NCBI RefSeq assembly: GCF_021869535.1
Contig: NW_026262712.1
Location: 104,102,140 to 104,166,139, forward strand
Source of the DNA: Mytilus californianus
Lineage: Eukaryota; Mollusca; Bivalvia; Mytilida; Mytilidae
DNA length: 64,000 nucleotides
Direction: 5' to 3'
The notes beneath the pieces were generated by a model. That model was not told the DNA's origin and made no database searches. It saw only the letters and a list, made by a program, of their open reading frames with translations. The translations under genes and the position numbers were made by a program. Positions 34,741 through 46,147 of this stretch are shown piece by piece; positions within the stretch are counted from its first letter, which is position 1, and every line of letters begins with the position of its first letter.

Positions 34741-34744
34741 ATTT

Positions 34745-35270
34745 TTAATCTTTCCTCCTCATAACTTTGTTGGAGCAGTTTCTGCGTAAGGAGCACACTC
34801 CTGTATATGAAGTCCGTATATTGTGAACATGCACGAGCATAAAGTATCAACTGAGATATGTAAACACCATACGAGGGGGCAGAGGGTATGTTACTGCTGA
34901 GAAATGGGAAATTGATAATTGGGAAGTTGAAATCGTTCCGTTTGTCATAGATTTTAGTGTGAAGTCGTCCATCTGTGTCAATATTGAGGAAGCGATCAAG
35001 GTATGAAGCAGTCCTTCTAGTATCAATAGTATCCTTAATTTCAAGTTCACTGGGATATATGAGATGTAAGTACTGGCTGAAACATGGGTTATTCAGTGAT
35101 AGGACATCATCAATATATCTGAAAGTAAAATTGAAGAATTTCGCAAGGTGCTTTTTCTTTTTGTCTTTTGGAAGGTTCTGAATGAATTCTGCTTCATACG
35201 ATTACAAAAACAAATCGGCCAGTAGGGGTGCACAATTAGTACCCATTGGAATACCGACTGTCTATTGAAA
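34745..35270 (-). pseudogene. Penelope-like RT fragment
   Basis: The minus strand reads VGIPMGTNCAPLLADLFL, then an internal TAA, then SYEAEFIQNLPKDKKKK, FNFTFRYIDDVLSLNN (intact Y-I-D-D), YPSELEIKDTIDTRRTASYL, KIYDKRNDFNFPIINFPFL and GVYISQL. These are the palm and thumb of the element seen at 60.5-62.6 kb, with the N-terminal half missing. I place the family with Penelope-like elements from the G-I-P-M-G-T-N-C-A-P and Y-I-D-D blocks; a search would be needed to fix the clade. Confidence 0.7.
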
Positions 35271-35287
35271 TATCAATCCTCCAATAA

Positions 35288-35655
35288 AATAAAGGCAACA
35301 GTAGTTTACCGCTGTTCGAAATTCATAAATCGATTGAGAAAAAAACAAATCCGGGTTACAAACTAAAACTGAGGGAAACACATCAAATATAAGAGGAGAA
35401 CTACGACACAACAGAAACACAACATTAAAATGTACACACACAGAAACAAACTATAATATAACAATGGCCATTTTTCTGACTTGGTACAGGACATTTTAAG
35501 AAAAAAATGGTGGGTTGAACCTGGTTTTGTGGCTAGCCAAACCTCCCGCTTTTATGGCATTGTTAAATATAACATTAAAATGACAACATTACATGACAGG
35601 ACTACAATACAAATAAATGGGAGAACATATAGGACAGAGAAACATACGAATAATA
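35288..35655 (+). repeat. Family A long repeat, right member of a direct pair
   Basis: Second copy of the 33660-34030 repeat in the same orientation, followed by a reverse family C repeat at 35670-35850 (CAAGACGCGCGTTTCGTCCA). Confidence 0.65.
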
Positions 35656-36713
35656 ACTAACAAAAGGTACCAGGTATAAAATTTAATACGCAAGACGCGC
35701 GTTTCGTCCACACAAGACTAACCAGTGACGCTCAGATAAAAAAAAGTTCGAAAGCCAAAACAAGTACAAAGTTGAAAAGCATTGAGGACCAAAAGTTCCA
35801 AAAAGTTGTGCCTAATACGGCTAAGGTTTTCTGTCTGGGATAAGAACATCCTTATTATTTAGAATAATTCATACTTTTGCAAACAGTAAATTTATAAAAA
35901 TGACTATATAATAGATATACATGATAACACGGAAGTGGTGACTAACTACAGAATAAAAACGGATACATAAAACAACATAAACCAGCACATAAAAATTCAC
36001 AGCCGAGTTAGCCAAAGAGATCAACGCACAAAGTGACGTCACATTTAAAATTTCTAAAAATGTCCCCAAAATAGGATAGAATATGTCTATAAAACGGATT
36101 TTTTTTAGCAACAAGAAATAATTTTTTAAGATAATTTATGTATTGTTTTAAATATTTGATGTTTTTTTAATCTGTAGCATAATTCCAGAGATACAATAAT
36201 TACAACATTGTGAAATTGATCTATAAATGTATATTATAGAATGTACGTAAAATGCGGCTAAAATATGCATTTGTGTACTTTAACTTGCAATGTCTGGAAA
36301 ATCCTTCCACACAAGTTTAATTAAAAAGTACATTTTTTTGCTATTAACATATCCGTTGTTAACAATATGGAATAATTTGCCTTAAACTAATTTTTTTAAA
36401 TGACATCCCTCTATTTCACTTAAAAATTGGTGTGATTTGATTTTGAATACGGATAATGTTGTTATTGATGTAGTTGTAATTTGTATCAACTGTACATTAT
36501 TGTAATATTATATAATTAACTGTTATTTGTGTACTGATTTTTTTTTTATTATAGTATTACATCCTTTTATGTATCTTTTGTTATTCCACTGGTCCAGATT
36601 AAAATGAAGATGGTAGAGATCTACAAAAATACCGTATATTATCCTCTAGATATCTTTCGTTTTTTTTTGTATTTTGATGTGCTGTTTCATTAACGTATAT
36701 CCCAGACCTTTTT

Positions 36714-36719
36714 TTTATT
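36714..36719 (-). terminator. Poly(A) signal of the secreted peptide gene
   Basis: AATAAA on the minus strand, only about 10 bases after the TAA. This is unusually close, so a later site may be used. Confidence 0.4.
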
Positions 36720-36728
36720 CATACTTAA

Positions 36729-39728
36729 TTACATACGATCAAGAAACTGGGCAATTCGAGCGAAGCCAACTCTGTCAATTAAATGTGTGATTTGGTCAAC
36801 CTCTGCTGCAGCCAACAATTCCACAAGTAGAACCCTCTCTGATGATGGCAGGGAATTGTAGGAATGCGATTTGTGCATTGCTTCTAAAATCTGGAGTAGA
36901 TGATCGGTTGAAACTGACACTGTAGTTTTTAGCGTTTGTGCAAAAGTGCACATTACGATCGTCAAACCAATCAGTGCTATTACCCTGGAATATAAGTATT
37001 TATCTTACATCCTATAAATTTCTTGGAACATCATTGGTTAAAAGCGACCGCGTTCAGACTGTGTTTTGATATGGTGTTAGTAGGCGTGGTTTATTTTAAT
37101 ACACGGTTAGTAGTGGTGTTAAGTACGTCACTTTATAAAAACAATACGACACCTTGAGGAAAAATCTGAAACGTTTTGCCCGGCCAACAGGCGAAGAAAT
37201 TGATGATAAACGATTGAAACAAATGCAGAAATTACATTAAAAGCTAATAAGTTGTTATTGTTGACATTTGTTTTTATATAGACCAATGGAAATAATTTCT
37301 TTATTTTGAAGACTTGATCACTTTGATAGGCAACTAGTCTAAATGCCACATGTTAAGATAGTCGGTAAGATGAATTCGTTACACAGTGTGCTAGTGACCA
37401 AATACGATATATATGGGGTCAGTAAATTCCATATGGGGTTCTTCGCTCTCACCCCATATGGAATTTACTGACTCCATATATATCGTATTAGGTCACTAGC
37501 ACACTATGTAACTAATAGTATTGTGACTTCACTCTTACATGTCTTAACGACAAAAACACGGTGTGATATAGTCTATTATTACAAGTTTGAGAAAAACTTC
37601 CTGTTGAAATTGTAATATGATAGACAAAAATAAGAATTTCCAGATAAAAAATATACAAATTGGTATCAATATTTTGACAAGATATTTAGAAATAGAATGC
37701 ACTCCACATATGTCAATCATAAACGATGCTATATTGAAAAAAATCAAATTTTACGAGAACAAGATGATAATTTTCAGATGGTCACTGCTACAGTATATTA
37801 TTCCTACAAAGCAGTAACTATTAGAATGGAAAATTTCTAAAGATAGTAAATGTAATCTTTATAAAACATGTTATTTTAAGAAGATATCTAACTATTACTA
37901 AAAGTTATAAATCATTAGAATATGCGAATAAAAAAAATCAAGGGATTTAAAAATATTTAAGTAAGAACAAGCTATTTTCACTGTGCCAAGCTATATCCTT
38001 ACCAATTTACGCAGAAACTAACTGCTTAAATCTAAATAATCATTTTGATAATTTGTATGAAAATATGAGATCGAATATGTTTAATGGGTTCATAGCCTCT
38101 CTTAAAAAAACATGTTTTAAAAATCTATGTGAGATAGATAATGAAAAAGGTAAACAGGAAAGTATCAACCAATAAAAATACTTCTTACAAAATTAAACAA
38201 ATGTGTTGTCTCCATTTGACTGTTAAATTTTTATCAGATGGGGTAAAATATGAAATCGAAATCATTTGCCAAATTGTTCATCGAATTGTGTTTCATCATG
38301 TAATTTGATAAAAAATAATTTAAATTTAAATTACCTACGAGTTGGTCATTTCTATTGCTGATAGATTTCAGTCCACGATTATATACAATCCGTCAGTATT
38401 CAATCGAGCACTTGTTATGATTTATTGATATGATTTGCGGGCAAAGGGTTTAGTTTATAAAAAGGGTTTGCTACCTCTTCTCGCAAAATATATTCTGTTC
38501 TGTTTGCTGCTACTCATTTTGATACCAAAACTTTTAACTTGATCAAAAATATCCAGTTACATTGGTCGTGCGTACTGATATTATCGGTTCTTATATTATA
38601 TTGTATAGACCTATTTTTGTTGAACTTCTATTTATATGATAAGTGGTCTCCTTGACTCTCTACCAGAATGTCACTTTCATTTATATTGACCAATTTATAA
38701 CGCACTTCTTCAAGAGTACATTTATAGATGTCAGGTACAATATACATTAGTAATATATATCTAAGCTTAAAATCAGCGTAAACAAACTTTTGACCTAATG
38801 CATGTCAACCAACTTGAAGCATCTTACCGTTTGTTTTTCTTTTTTTTAATTTATTTAACTTTTTTTGTTCGCAGCGTTCTATTTTCAAATGGCTTTAAAA
38901 CTCAGAACAGGCTGTCAAGTATTATACAACGACTTACATTGTAACGACAGAACATTGTAACTTTTAGATATAGAATATCGTCATTATTATATGAAGGTTA
39001 TTTTAAAGGCATTAGTTGATGTGTTAACTCACTCAAAAACTTGATAAACTGAATGTCTTTAAACTATAAGTTTTTGAGTGAAAGACTGAGCTTATATATA
39101 AATGAACTCAACAAACATACAGAATGCGGCGGGCTTAAACATGTTTGCGGGCGTCAAATCCCCCTTTTAAACCTATATATATATATTTATATATAAATTG
39201 CCTAACAATGTAATTTTAACACATTGTTTAGTATGTAAATATTAAAATGTTAAAAATATTTACAATGCGATACAAAATCTACGCAATATTTTGCTAGACA
39301 AACTAGCTTCATCGAGCATGCATCTATCTAGGTGAAATCGGATGCAGATAAAAAAACTGTTGCTATCAATTAATTCAAAATTTGAATGATGTTCAAGATT
39401 TTTAATTGTTGAGGTAAAGGCAAGTTTGCCAAGTCCATTGGCCAATATTACAGAGATGTTAAGGACGATGCTACATAATAAATTATTCTTTATCTTTCCT
39501 GTATCTTTTCTCGTCTTTTTCATTTAGACCATCAGGTTCTAAAGTGTGGAATATATATATATAAAGAAAGCCCACTTTATGTTGAAATGACATTGAACTA
39601 TTCGACATAATAAGTCCTTTGAAAGTATACACATATACAATGTAGTCATATATATTTCTCATTTCATACTATTCTAATATTTGAGTATGTGACATCTTTT
39701 ATATGTAATAATGGAATACTTACTTCAT
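36729..39728 (-). CDS. Small secreted peptide precursor, 86 residues, two exons
   Basis: Exon 1 (39728-39724) supplies ATGAA before GTAAGTATT. Exon 2 (36984-36729) follows TACTTATATTCCAG. Joining them gives MKVIALIGLTIVMCTFAQ, a textbook signal peptide (lysine, hydrophobic core, small residues before the cut, probably after FA). The mature part, about 68 residues, has no cysteine, starts near QTLKTTVSVS, and has an amphipathic helical region (ERVLLVELLAAAEVDQITHL) ending IAQFLDRM and TAA. The last 52 residues are an ungapped paralogue of the exon at 31559-31738. The intron is 2.7 kb and contains a hairpin element. A GTATGT donor overlaps the last codons, so a longer isoform is conceivable. 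I do not recognise the family. Confidence 0.65.
37378..37512. mobile_element. Near-perfect 61-bp-arm hairpin element
   Basis: GTTACACAGTGTGCTAGTGA at the left is inverted at the right end (TCACTAGCACACTATGTAAC). The pairing continues through ATATATGGGGTCAGTAAATT to CCATATGGGG, with a loop of about 13 bases. It lies in the intron of the secreted peptide gene and probably is a small foldback transposon relic. Confidence 0.75.
37550..39700. other. AT-rich intronic DNA
   Basis: Intron of the secreted peptide gene. A 14-bp perfect stem (TCACTCAAAAACTT with AAGTTTTTGAGTGA) lies at 39030-39083. A short reverse family B piece (GGGCTTAAACATGTTTGCGG) lies at about 39125-39170. No exon is supportable. 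Confidence 0.4.
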
Positions 39729-39769
39729 GATGGTACCTCCTGATAGAATGAATTTAACCTAAATATTTT

Positions 39770-40790
39770 CTTATCATTTGACGATAAGACAATTTCATGA
39801 TAATTTATGACCAGGGGTAATACTAACAATGTGTCCTTTACGATCACCCAACTGATAACTCAAATAACAAAGATAGAATATGAAAAGATAGGTCATTTAC
39901 ATGTAATAATACTTAATGCATTGTCATGCGTTACATTTTGTTTAATAAATATTGTTTTTGAGGATAAGGGTCGACGATGATGCTGAACCGATTTCATTTT
40001 TGATGTTTTTTTATTCTTCCAAAAACAAATTAATACATTATTCAGTTATCATTCAACCTTTTTTAATTCCATAAACAAATTACTTCATTATTCATCTATC
40101 ATTCAGCTTTTCTTATTTCGTAGAGATCCGTTGAGTGCGCAATATGAAAATAGAGCACTAGTTGGAGTTTGTGCATCTTTATTGGATATGGTGCGTGTCT
40201 CTTATTGCTAATCCATTTAACTTTGTTTTCTGCAAAAAAAAACTAAACTACGTTGTTGCCTAATATGCCTTCGACTATGAAATATATGACAAGAAATGTA
40301 AAACTACATCAATCAATAAATAGTATAGAACTCGTTGATAGAACAGTGATAATACAAAGAAAGTTATCTTTATTTTTTGCATATTAAAATTAAATTCCAG
40401 CTATAAAGTAACTTATCAAAGATTTGAAATATCGAATAAAAAAAATATCAAAGAGTAACCAAACAACCCGTAACGCATAGGTGGAGCATCACTGTTTTTT
40501 GATAACGAGTTAACCAATTTAAGGAGGTACATGCATATTTTATATTTATAGTTTCAACAAGGATCAATTGCGCATGCAGCCTTTACTGTCAAATTGAATG
40601 AAGTAAGAATTTTACACGACTTATCTTGAAAGTCATGAATTACCGACGTAAAGTAAGGCTTTAAATAGAAAACGAGAATGGTAACCATTTCATTTATGAT
40701 CACATTACATATGACATTCTCATGTAATTGGTTATTAATTAAGGATAATATTTGAAATATTTCCCGCTACCTATTTACACGTATCATCAA
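39770..40790. other. Upstream region of the secreted peptide gene, non-coding
   Basis: The 5' leader would lie just above 39728. I see no clear TATA box. A two-copy tandem of about 56 bp (CATTATTCAGTTATCATTCA, CATTATTCATCTATCATTCA) is at 40010-40115. Confidence 0.35.
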
Positions 40791-40914
40791 TACAATGACG
40801 ATATCAACTAGGAATTACACTTTTTGGTTAAACGAACGAAGGTTAAATATACTTTCCGTTAATGGAAATGACCGGCTACAGCGTAACGAGTCTTTTTTTA
40901 TCATAAAATTGAGA

Positions 40915-41230
40915 ATGGAAATGGGGAATATGTCAAACAGACAACAACCCGACCAAAGAGCAGACAACAGCCGAAGGCCACCAATGGGTCTTCAACGCAG
41001 CGAGAAAATCCCGCACCCGGAGGTGGTCCTCAGCTGGCCCCTAAATAAAATTGTGTACTGGTTCAGTGAAAATGGACGTCACACTAAACTCCAAAACATA
41101 TAAAGGACCTAAAATTAAAAAAACATACAAGACTAACAAAGGCCAGAGGCTCCTGACTTGGGACAGGCGCAAAAATGCGGCGGGGTTAAACATGTTTTGT
41201 GAGATCTCATCCCTCCCCCTATACCTCTAG
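40915..41230 (-). repeat. Dispersed repeat family B, reverse copy
   Basis: From GGGGAATATGTCAAACAGAC through AGGCTCCTGACTTGGGACAG to ATGCGGCGGGGTTAAACATG. The open frame across its start is not a gene. Confidence 0.6.
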
Positions 41231-41414
41231 CTACTTCCATGTTTTAATTAGAATATACGAAGTGATGCGATTTTTTCAATATCAAGATTCATTCCTAAAT
41301 ATATAGTCAGACAAATGTATAATCGATACGAATAAATCAGCAATTTGACAGTATATGGCCCTCAAAAATTAATAAAAGTAATATATTTTACTAGATAATA
41401 GGACACTGTAAATA

Positions 41415-41437
41415 CCCCCCCCCCCCCCCCCCCCCCC
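41415..41437 (+). repeat. Poly(C) tract of 23
   Basis: A pure C run in AT-rich DNA. Its length may be affected by sequencing error. Confidence 0.8.
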
Positions 41438-41439
41438 AA

Positions 41440-43000
41440 ACAAAAAAGAAAAAAATCAACCAGTAATACAGATTGAAATAGTTACATTGAATAATATATA
41501 TGTAGTATGCCAAAAACAAAAACAAAAAGATATTTTGATATTACTTGTGGAAGTTGCATTGTTTTTTTATACCAACTTCTTGGTATCTTTTGATCAATCT
41601 CCAGTCCCGTATGACCACGACTCCAATGGTCAGCTCTCAGTGATCAATTATATTATATCTATACTCTTAAGAACAAAGTAATTGGTTTGGTGTCAACTTT
41701 GTTCCTCGTGATATTCAAATGATGTATACTTAACGCTATCTCCAGAGAAAGTAAGCGGCAGATAAAATTAAATAACAATAGTTTGTTTAGTTATGTATAT
41801 TAAATTCTATACTGGTCCACTTCAGAGAATGACCTTAATCAAATGTCCAGTTAGTAATCATCACCGTATCTGTCCACTTCTGGGGATATATCATACATCT
41901 AGATTGAATCAGATTATGTTAATAACTGAGTGTTTACAAGATCAACGTTTTCTATAACAATATTAGTATATATGTCATGAACAGCAATAGATTGGACTAA
42001 TAATATTTTTCACAACACTTACGATTGATAGGACGTTTGGTTCATTGGTGCATTTTACAAAATAAACAAATACTACACACAAAGTCAATTAAATTTTAAT
42101 CTTTATAATTATAACTGTATGGTGTTCCGATAAATCACATTTTTGTCTTTAGATCAAGTGTTACATATTTTTGTCTTTAGATCAAGTGTTACATATTTGA
42201 AATACTCGCATAATCTCCTAAAAGTCAGTGTTCATTCATTAAAGAAATTGACAACAGGTTGAAAACTAAGATTTACTCTTTTTTTGTGTATGTGTATATG
42301 TCTGATTTCGATTGTATTTCTGTGACTTTCTATCTTCAAAATAAATCAAATTAAACATGCATTTTCGAGAACGATTGGAGTTGGAACTTCACAATGAATC
42401 CAATAGGTATGTTCTGCAAAGTCGATCGACCGGGATGAATGTAACTGAATTTCGATAGTCATTTGAAAATGAATGTATAATGGATAGGGCAGACAATTTT
42501 CATTGCCACAGGTTACCTACTGGTCCTTCGATAAGTTGTCACAGGGTTCGTTTGCGCGAAGAAACCATGGCACTCTCCCTACATGAGGCCTCCGATCGGA
42601 CGTTGCTGCGTATTCATACCTCCTCCACAGCATTAACGGAAGCTCCTCTTAGGTATGGGTTTTACTGCCGGATACAAGAAGTCAAGGGATGACAATATTT
42701 CTATACCCCACTCAACCCTTGATATATATGACTGACTCATCAATAACATTTATTTATTGATACCATACTCTTTAATTATCACCTACATGTAAATAAATTT
42801 GTTTATTCCATATTGATAGAACTTTAGTAGGTTTTTCCATATGAATTGAATGTTGAATAACACAGCATATTCACCTGCAGAAAAAGTATATTCATCGCGC
42901 AAAACGTCTCGTGCTTTTACGTGTTATGGTAAAATCGTTTGATGTTCAATTGGTTTTGGTAAATAATTGTCATTACATTCCATTTTCTCTCTCGGAATAC
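41440..43000. other. AT-rich spacer with a 28-30 bp tandem
   Basis: TTTTTGTCTTTAGATCAAGT occurs twice in tandem at 42139-42200. 42480-42692 is a GC-richer open frame (NFHCHRLPTGPSISCHRVRL and onward), unlike its surroundings but without a recognised domain. Confidence 0.35.
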
Positions 43001-43031
43001 GAAATAAAACAATGAGTTTCCTTGGTTCGAT

Positions 43032-43130
43032 AAATATGTGGTTTTAATGACTTTTGAAAAACTGATATTCACTGCGGCCTTTGACCAAAGTGAATATCAT
43101 TTTTAAAAAGTCAATAAAACCACAAATTTA
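43032..43130. mobile_element. Hairpin element with arms of about 42 bp
   Basis: AAATATGTGGTTTTAATGAC at the left pairs with GTCAATAAAACCACAAATTT at the right. The inner part ACTGATATTCACT pairs with AGTGAATATCAT. The spacer is about 15 bases. Confidence 0.65.
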
Positions 43131-43139
43131 CCACATAAA

Positions 43140-43780
43140 AAAACGAACTGTTTGCTGTACTTCGGAGCAAATTTCATACAGCAATCTCATAAACAGCAGG
43201 ACTCCATATTTACCCTGTTCAATACCAAGAGCTCATAATTGCAATACAGAAAAATAAAAGAAACATTAAAATACTTTATTTGATAGATCTGAATAGCCCT
43301 TTGACATGTTGTCCCGAGTGTACACATGCCTTTTACAATAAATTACATATGTGTACTCAGAAGACACGTATAGCATTGATTCTAAACTTTAAAGAGAATT
43401 ATTCATTATTATTTATATGATAAATTGAATATTAGGAAATTTAAGACTGTTGCAATTATACTTATTGTATTTAAAATATTTACGTACAGTAGTTTAATAC
43501 CTAGAAGGCAACTATGGCAATTATTAAAATTAAAAAAGAATTATTCATAATTATTTGTATGATACAGTGCCATTTCTGACAACAGAGTATTACAATCATA
43601 ATGACTGATTTGAAAAAAAGCACAAACATTAATATCTAATATCAAAAGGAGAGCGAATAAATGTAATACTTTCTCTATGAGATTGAGGCCTTGATCAATT
43701 TTATAAAGCTAAAAAAATAGTTTATACGAAACGTTGAAAAACACACTTTTATGTATAATGTTTATGTGGTTCAAATCAAT
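43140..43780. other. AT-rich spacer
   Basis: Nothing recognisable apart from a repeated AATTATTCATTATTATTTAT-like motif near 43395 and 43540. Confidence 0.35.
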
Positions 43781-43785
43781 CCATT

Positions 43786-44353
43786 GCTATGACGCGGAAT
43801 TAGGATAATAAATATCGAATTTAGCATATGCTTAAATCATTTTAGCATCTGCTATATTATAATTTAGCATATGCTATATTATAATTTAGTATATGCTAAA
43901 ATGATTTTAGCATATGCTAAAAATTATTTTAGCATATGCTAAAATCATTTAGGGTATGCTTAATTCATTTTAGCATATGCTAAATTCAATTCAGCATATG
44001 CCGAATTATTAAGCTTATACAGAAATGTTGGCGTAGAATCAAGGTCATAATTATTCTACAAATCTATTTCAGCATAAGCTTAACGCATTTCAGCATAAGC
44101 TAAATTCATTGATCGTATATGCGAAGTTTAATATTTATGACCTTGATTCCGCGCCAACATTTCTGTATAAACTGAACATTACTGCATATGCTAAATTGAT
44201 TTGAGCTTATGCTAAAATTAATTCAGCTAATGCTAAAATGAATTTAGCTTATGCTAAAATGAGTTTAGCTTATGCTAAAATCATTTCAGCATAAGCTTAA
44301 ATGGATTTAGCCTATGCTAAAAGCGATAATTTTGACCCTAATTCCGCGCCATA
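43786..44353. repeat. Palindrome array of TTAGCATATGCTAA in inverted ends
   Basis: The interior has more than twenty variants of a self-complementary motif (TTTAGCATATGCTAAA, AGCATAAGCTAA and similar) spaced by short T- or A-rich links. The outer ends GACGCGGAATTAGG (43791) and CCTAATTCCGCGCC (44337-44350) are inverted. A second inverted pair lies inside: TATACAGAAATGTTGGCGTA at about 44016 and CGCGCCAACATTTCTGTATA at about 44150-44169. All four ends share GGCG(C/T)GGAAT(T/C)AAGGTCAT-like sequence. It resembles two nested copies of one foldback element. No coding capacity. Confidence 0.75.
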
Positions 44354-44454
44354 CATTGCTAACACTTATACTTGTAGTGGATAACACAATAAGAATAAGA
44401 ATCATTTATTCAATGTTAAAGAAGATTTTGTAAACTCGTCGTTGATGGCCTTAC

Positions 44455-44540
44455 GATGACCTATCGTTGCTAACTTCTATGTCATTTGGTCTCTGGTGGA
44501 GAGTCTTTTTTTATTGGCAATCATACCACATCGTCTTCAG
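44455..44540 (+). repeat. Family B 3' end
   Basis: TCATTTGGTCTCTGGTGGAG and TTGGCAATCATACCACATCG. Confidence 0.5.
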
Positions 44541-44604
44541 TTCACCCAATACCTTTATTAATACAAACTGTCATACCACTTTCTTTATCTTCTATTTCTT
44601 GTTT

Positions 44605-44768
44605 AACCGTCTCGGCGGTCTCGTGGTAGCTTGCTTGCCTTGAGTGTGGGAATTCGTGGTTTGATCTCCATGCAGTATGGTCAAAGTAAGAACCTGCTAA
44701 TTTGTATACGCTGCTTCCGCGCTAAGCACACGGTGGTAAGTAGTAAGAATAAAGACTGATCTTTTAAA
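44605..44768 (+). repeat. tRNA-derived SINE-like element
   Basis: The head GTCTCGTGGTAGCTTGCTTG contains an A-box-like TGGTAGCTTGC at 44624. GTGGTTTGATCTCC at 44656-44669 fits an RNA polymerase III B box (GGTTCGANTCC) with one change. The spacing is as in a tRNA. The body is AT- and GC-mixed and the 3' end is AATAAAGACTGATCTTTT. It may be related to the mollusc V-SINE group, which I cannot confirm. Confidence 0.5.
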
Positions 44769-44779
44769 AATCAGAATAA

Positions 44780-45840
44780 TAATGTGTACGTGTATTGTGA
44801 ATTTTTCAAGCTATCTTGTGAACTAGCACATGAAAAATCCGACTCGTGTCGGTCTTGTACAAAGCATTGTTCATATTCATATTACATTATCATGCCCTCA
44901 TCATTCTATATAAAAACACAGACCGGACGTGGCAGGGTATTTATGCAATAGTTGCCACCAAAACACAAATCAATCATCAACCACTATCTGTTGTCATATA
45001 TGTATAAATCCATTGATAGTCTTCTCTGCTGTTATTTACAAACGTTTTACTAGAGCCAATTATTTTTTGTTTGGTGAAGTTGAGCCATCTGCTATGATTT
45101 CACCCTTTCAATATGATCTGAGATTATCACGATTTTACTTAAGTCCAGATGTTTCCATGACAATGTAACTATTTTTTTTGTAAAGTGGAGATGACGGCTT
45201 TCGAAATAAATTTTCAGTAGTTGACACGAATATTACGTTCTGTCCCAAAATTTTCTTAACGATGAATACTTCTACCGTTTTCATTAAAATGCATTTCCTT
45301 TTGAAGCGAGAAAAAAAAACCCAAGCCATTTATGAAACAGTTCTGAACTAACATGCCCAATAGTTATAGTTGTCTGTTTAAAAATTTAAAACATAAACAT
45401 ATTCAATTTTTATATTTCTGAGAAGAGAGTGCAAAGTGAAAAAAACCTATGACAATTGGTAAAAAATTAAGTACCTAGCTGTCGAGAATAATACATAAAA
45501 AATTTACTCGAACTAATCTGATTAAACATTAAAGTTTTGAATTTTCTTAAGATATTTCGATATACTATATCGAGTTTAATTAACATTTCACAAACTTTCT
45601 TGAGACTTCTTTACTTTCAATAAAGACATGTACTGTTGGATATTTTTGTAATAGACAAGTCAACTGAGTTAAGCAAGTTATTTCTTTTATGTCTATTTAA
45701 TTTAAGGTATACCGATCAAGTGTCAATTGAGTGTAAATTGTGTTTATATTTGTCATTCCATATTCTAGTTTTAACTGTGAATACAAGGAACCAGGAATAA
45801 ACGAATCTTCTAAAATTCATAAAATATAGGCTTTCCTATG
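44780..45840. other. AT-rich spacer
   Basis: The frames at 44929-45168 and 45135-45329 overlap in opposite directions and show no domain. Confidence 0.35.
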
Positions 45841-45849
45841 GAAATGGAA

Positions 45850-46060
45850 ATTGTTAAGTCAGGGATTTCGTAACAAAAAATACTCAAGACCTTTATTTTA
45901 TTCTTTCATAGGTGCAAATATTTGTTTTAAAGTTTGGCTGTACCTGCAGAACTCTTATTAAAGCGGGATATATCAAATCCTAATTTTTTACGGTAGTGTT
46001 ATTTATAAAACCCATAAATTCAGATACGCTCCATGTAAACTTTTGATTATAGTTAATCTA
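45850..46060 (+). pseudogene. Penelope-like RT remnant, thumb fragment
   Basis: GTTAAGTCAGGGATTTCGTA corresponds to L-L-S-Q-G-F-R. Sequences equivalent to L-K-T-F-x-x-F-x-H-R and the tandem-cysteine segment (GGCTGTACCTGCAGAACTCT) follow. It is short and frameshifted. Confidence 0.5.
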
Positions 46061-46147
46061 ATAGATTAAAAGTTTAACACTGTGGTAAGATTTTTTAATA
46101 ATGTTTCCATCAATAATTACATTGTTTTATTCTTAATAGATTAAAAC

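Noticed and set aside
34847-35050. Minus-strand 67-residue open frame as a gene
   Set aside because: It is an off-frame reading of the Penelope-like RT thumb. The conserved frame is a different one, interrupted by a TAA upstream.
40795-41103. 102-residue plus-strand frame
   Set aside because: Its second half is a reverse copy of dispersed repeat B, and no splice or regulatory signal supports a gene.
42480-42692. GC-richer 70-residue frame as a host exon
   Set aside because: The composition is unusual, but I found neither a recognisable motif nor convincing splice sites in any frame, so I noted it only in the spacer entry.
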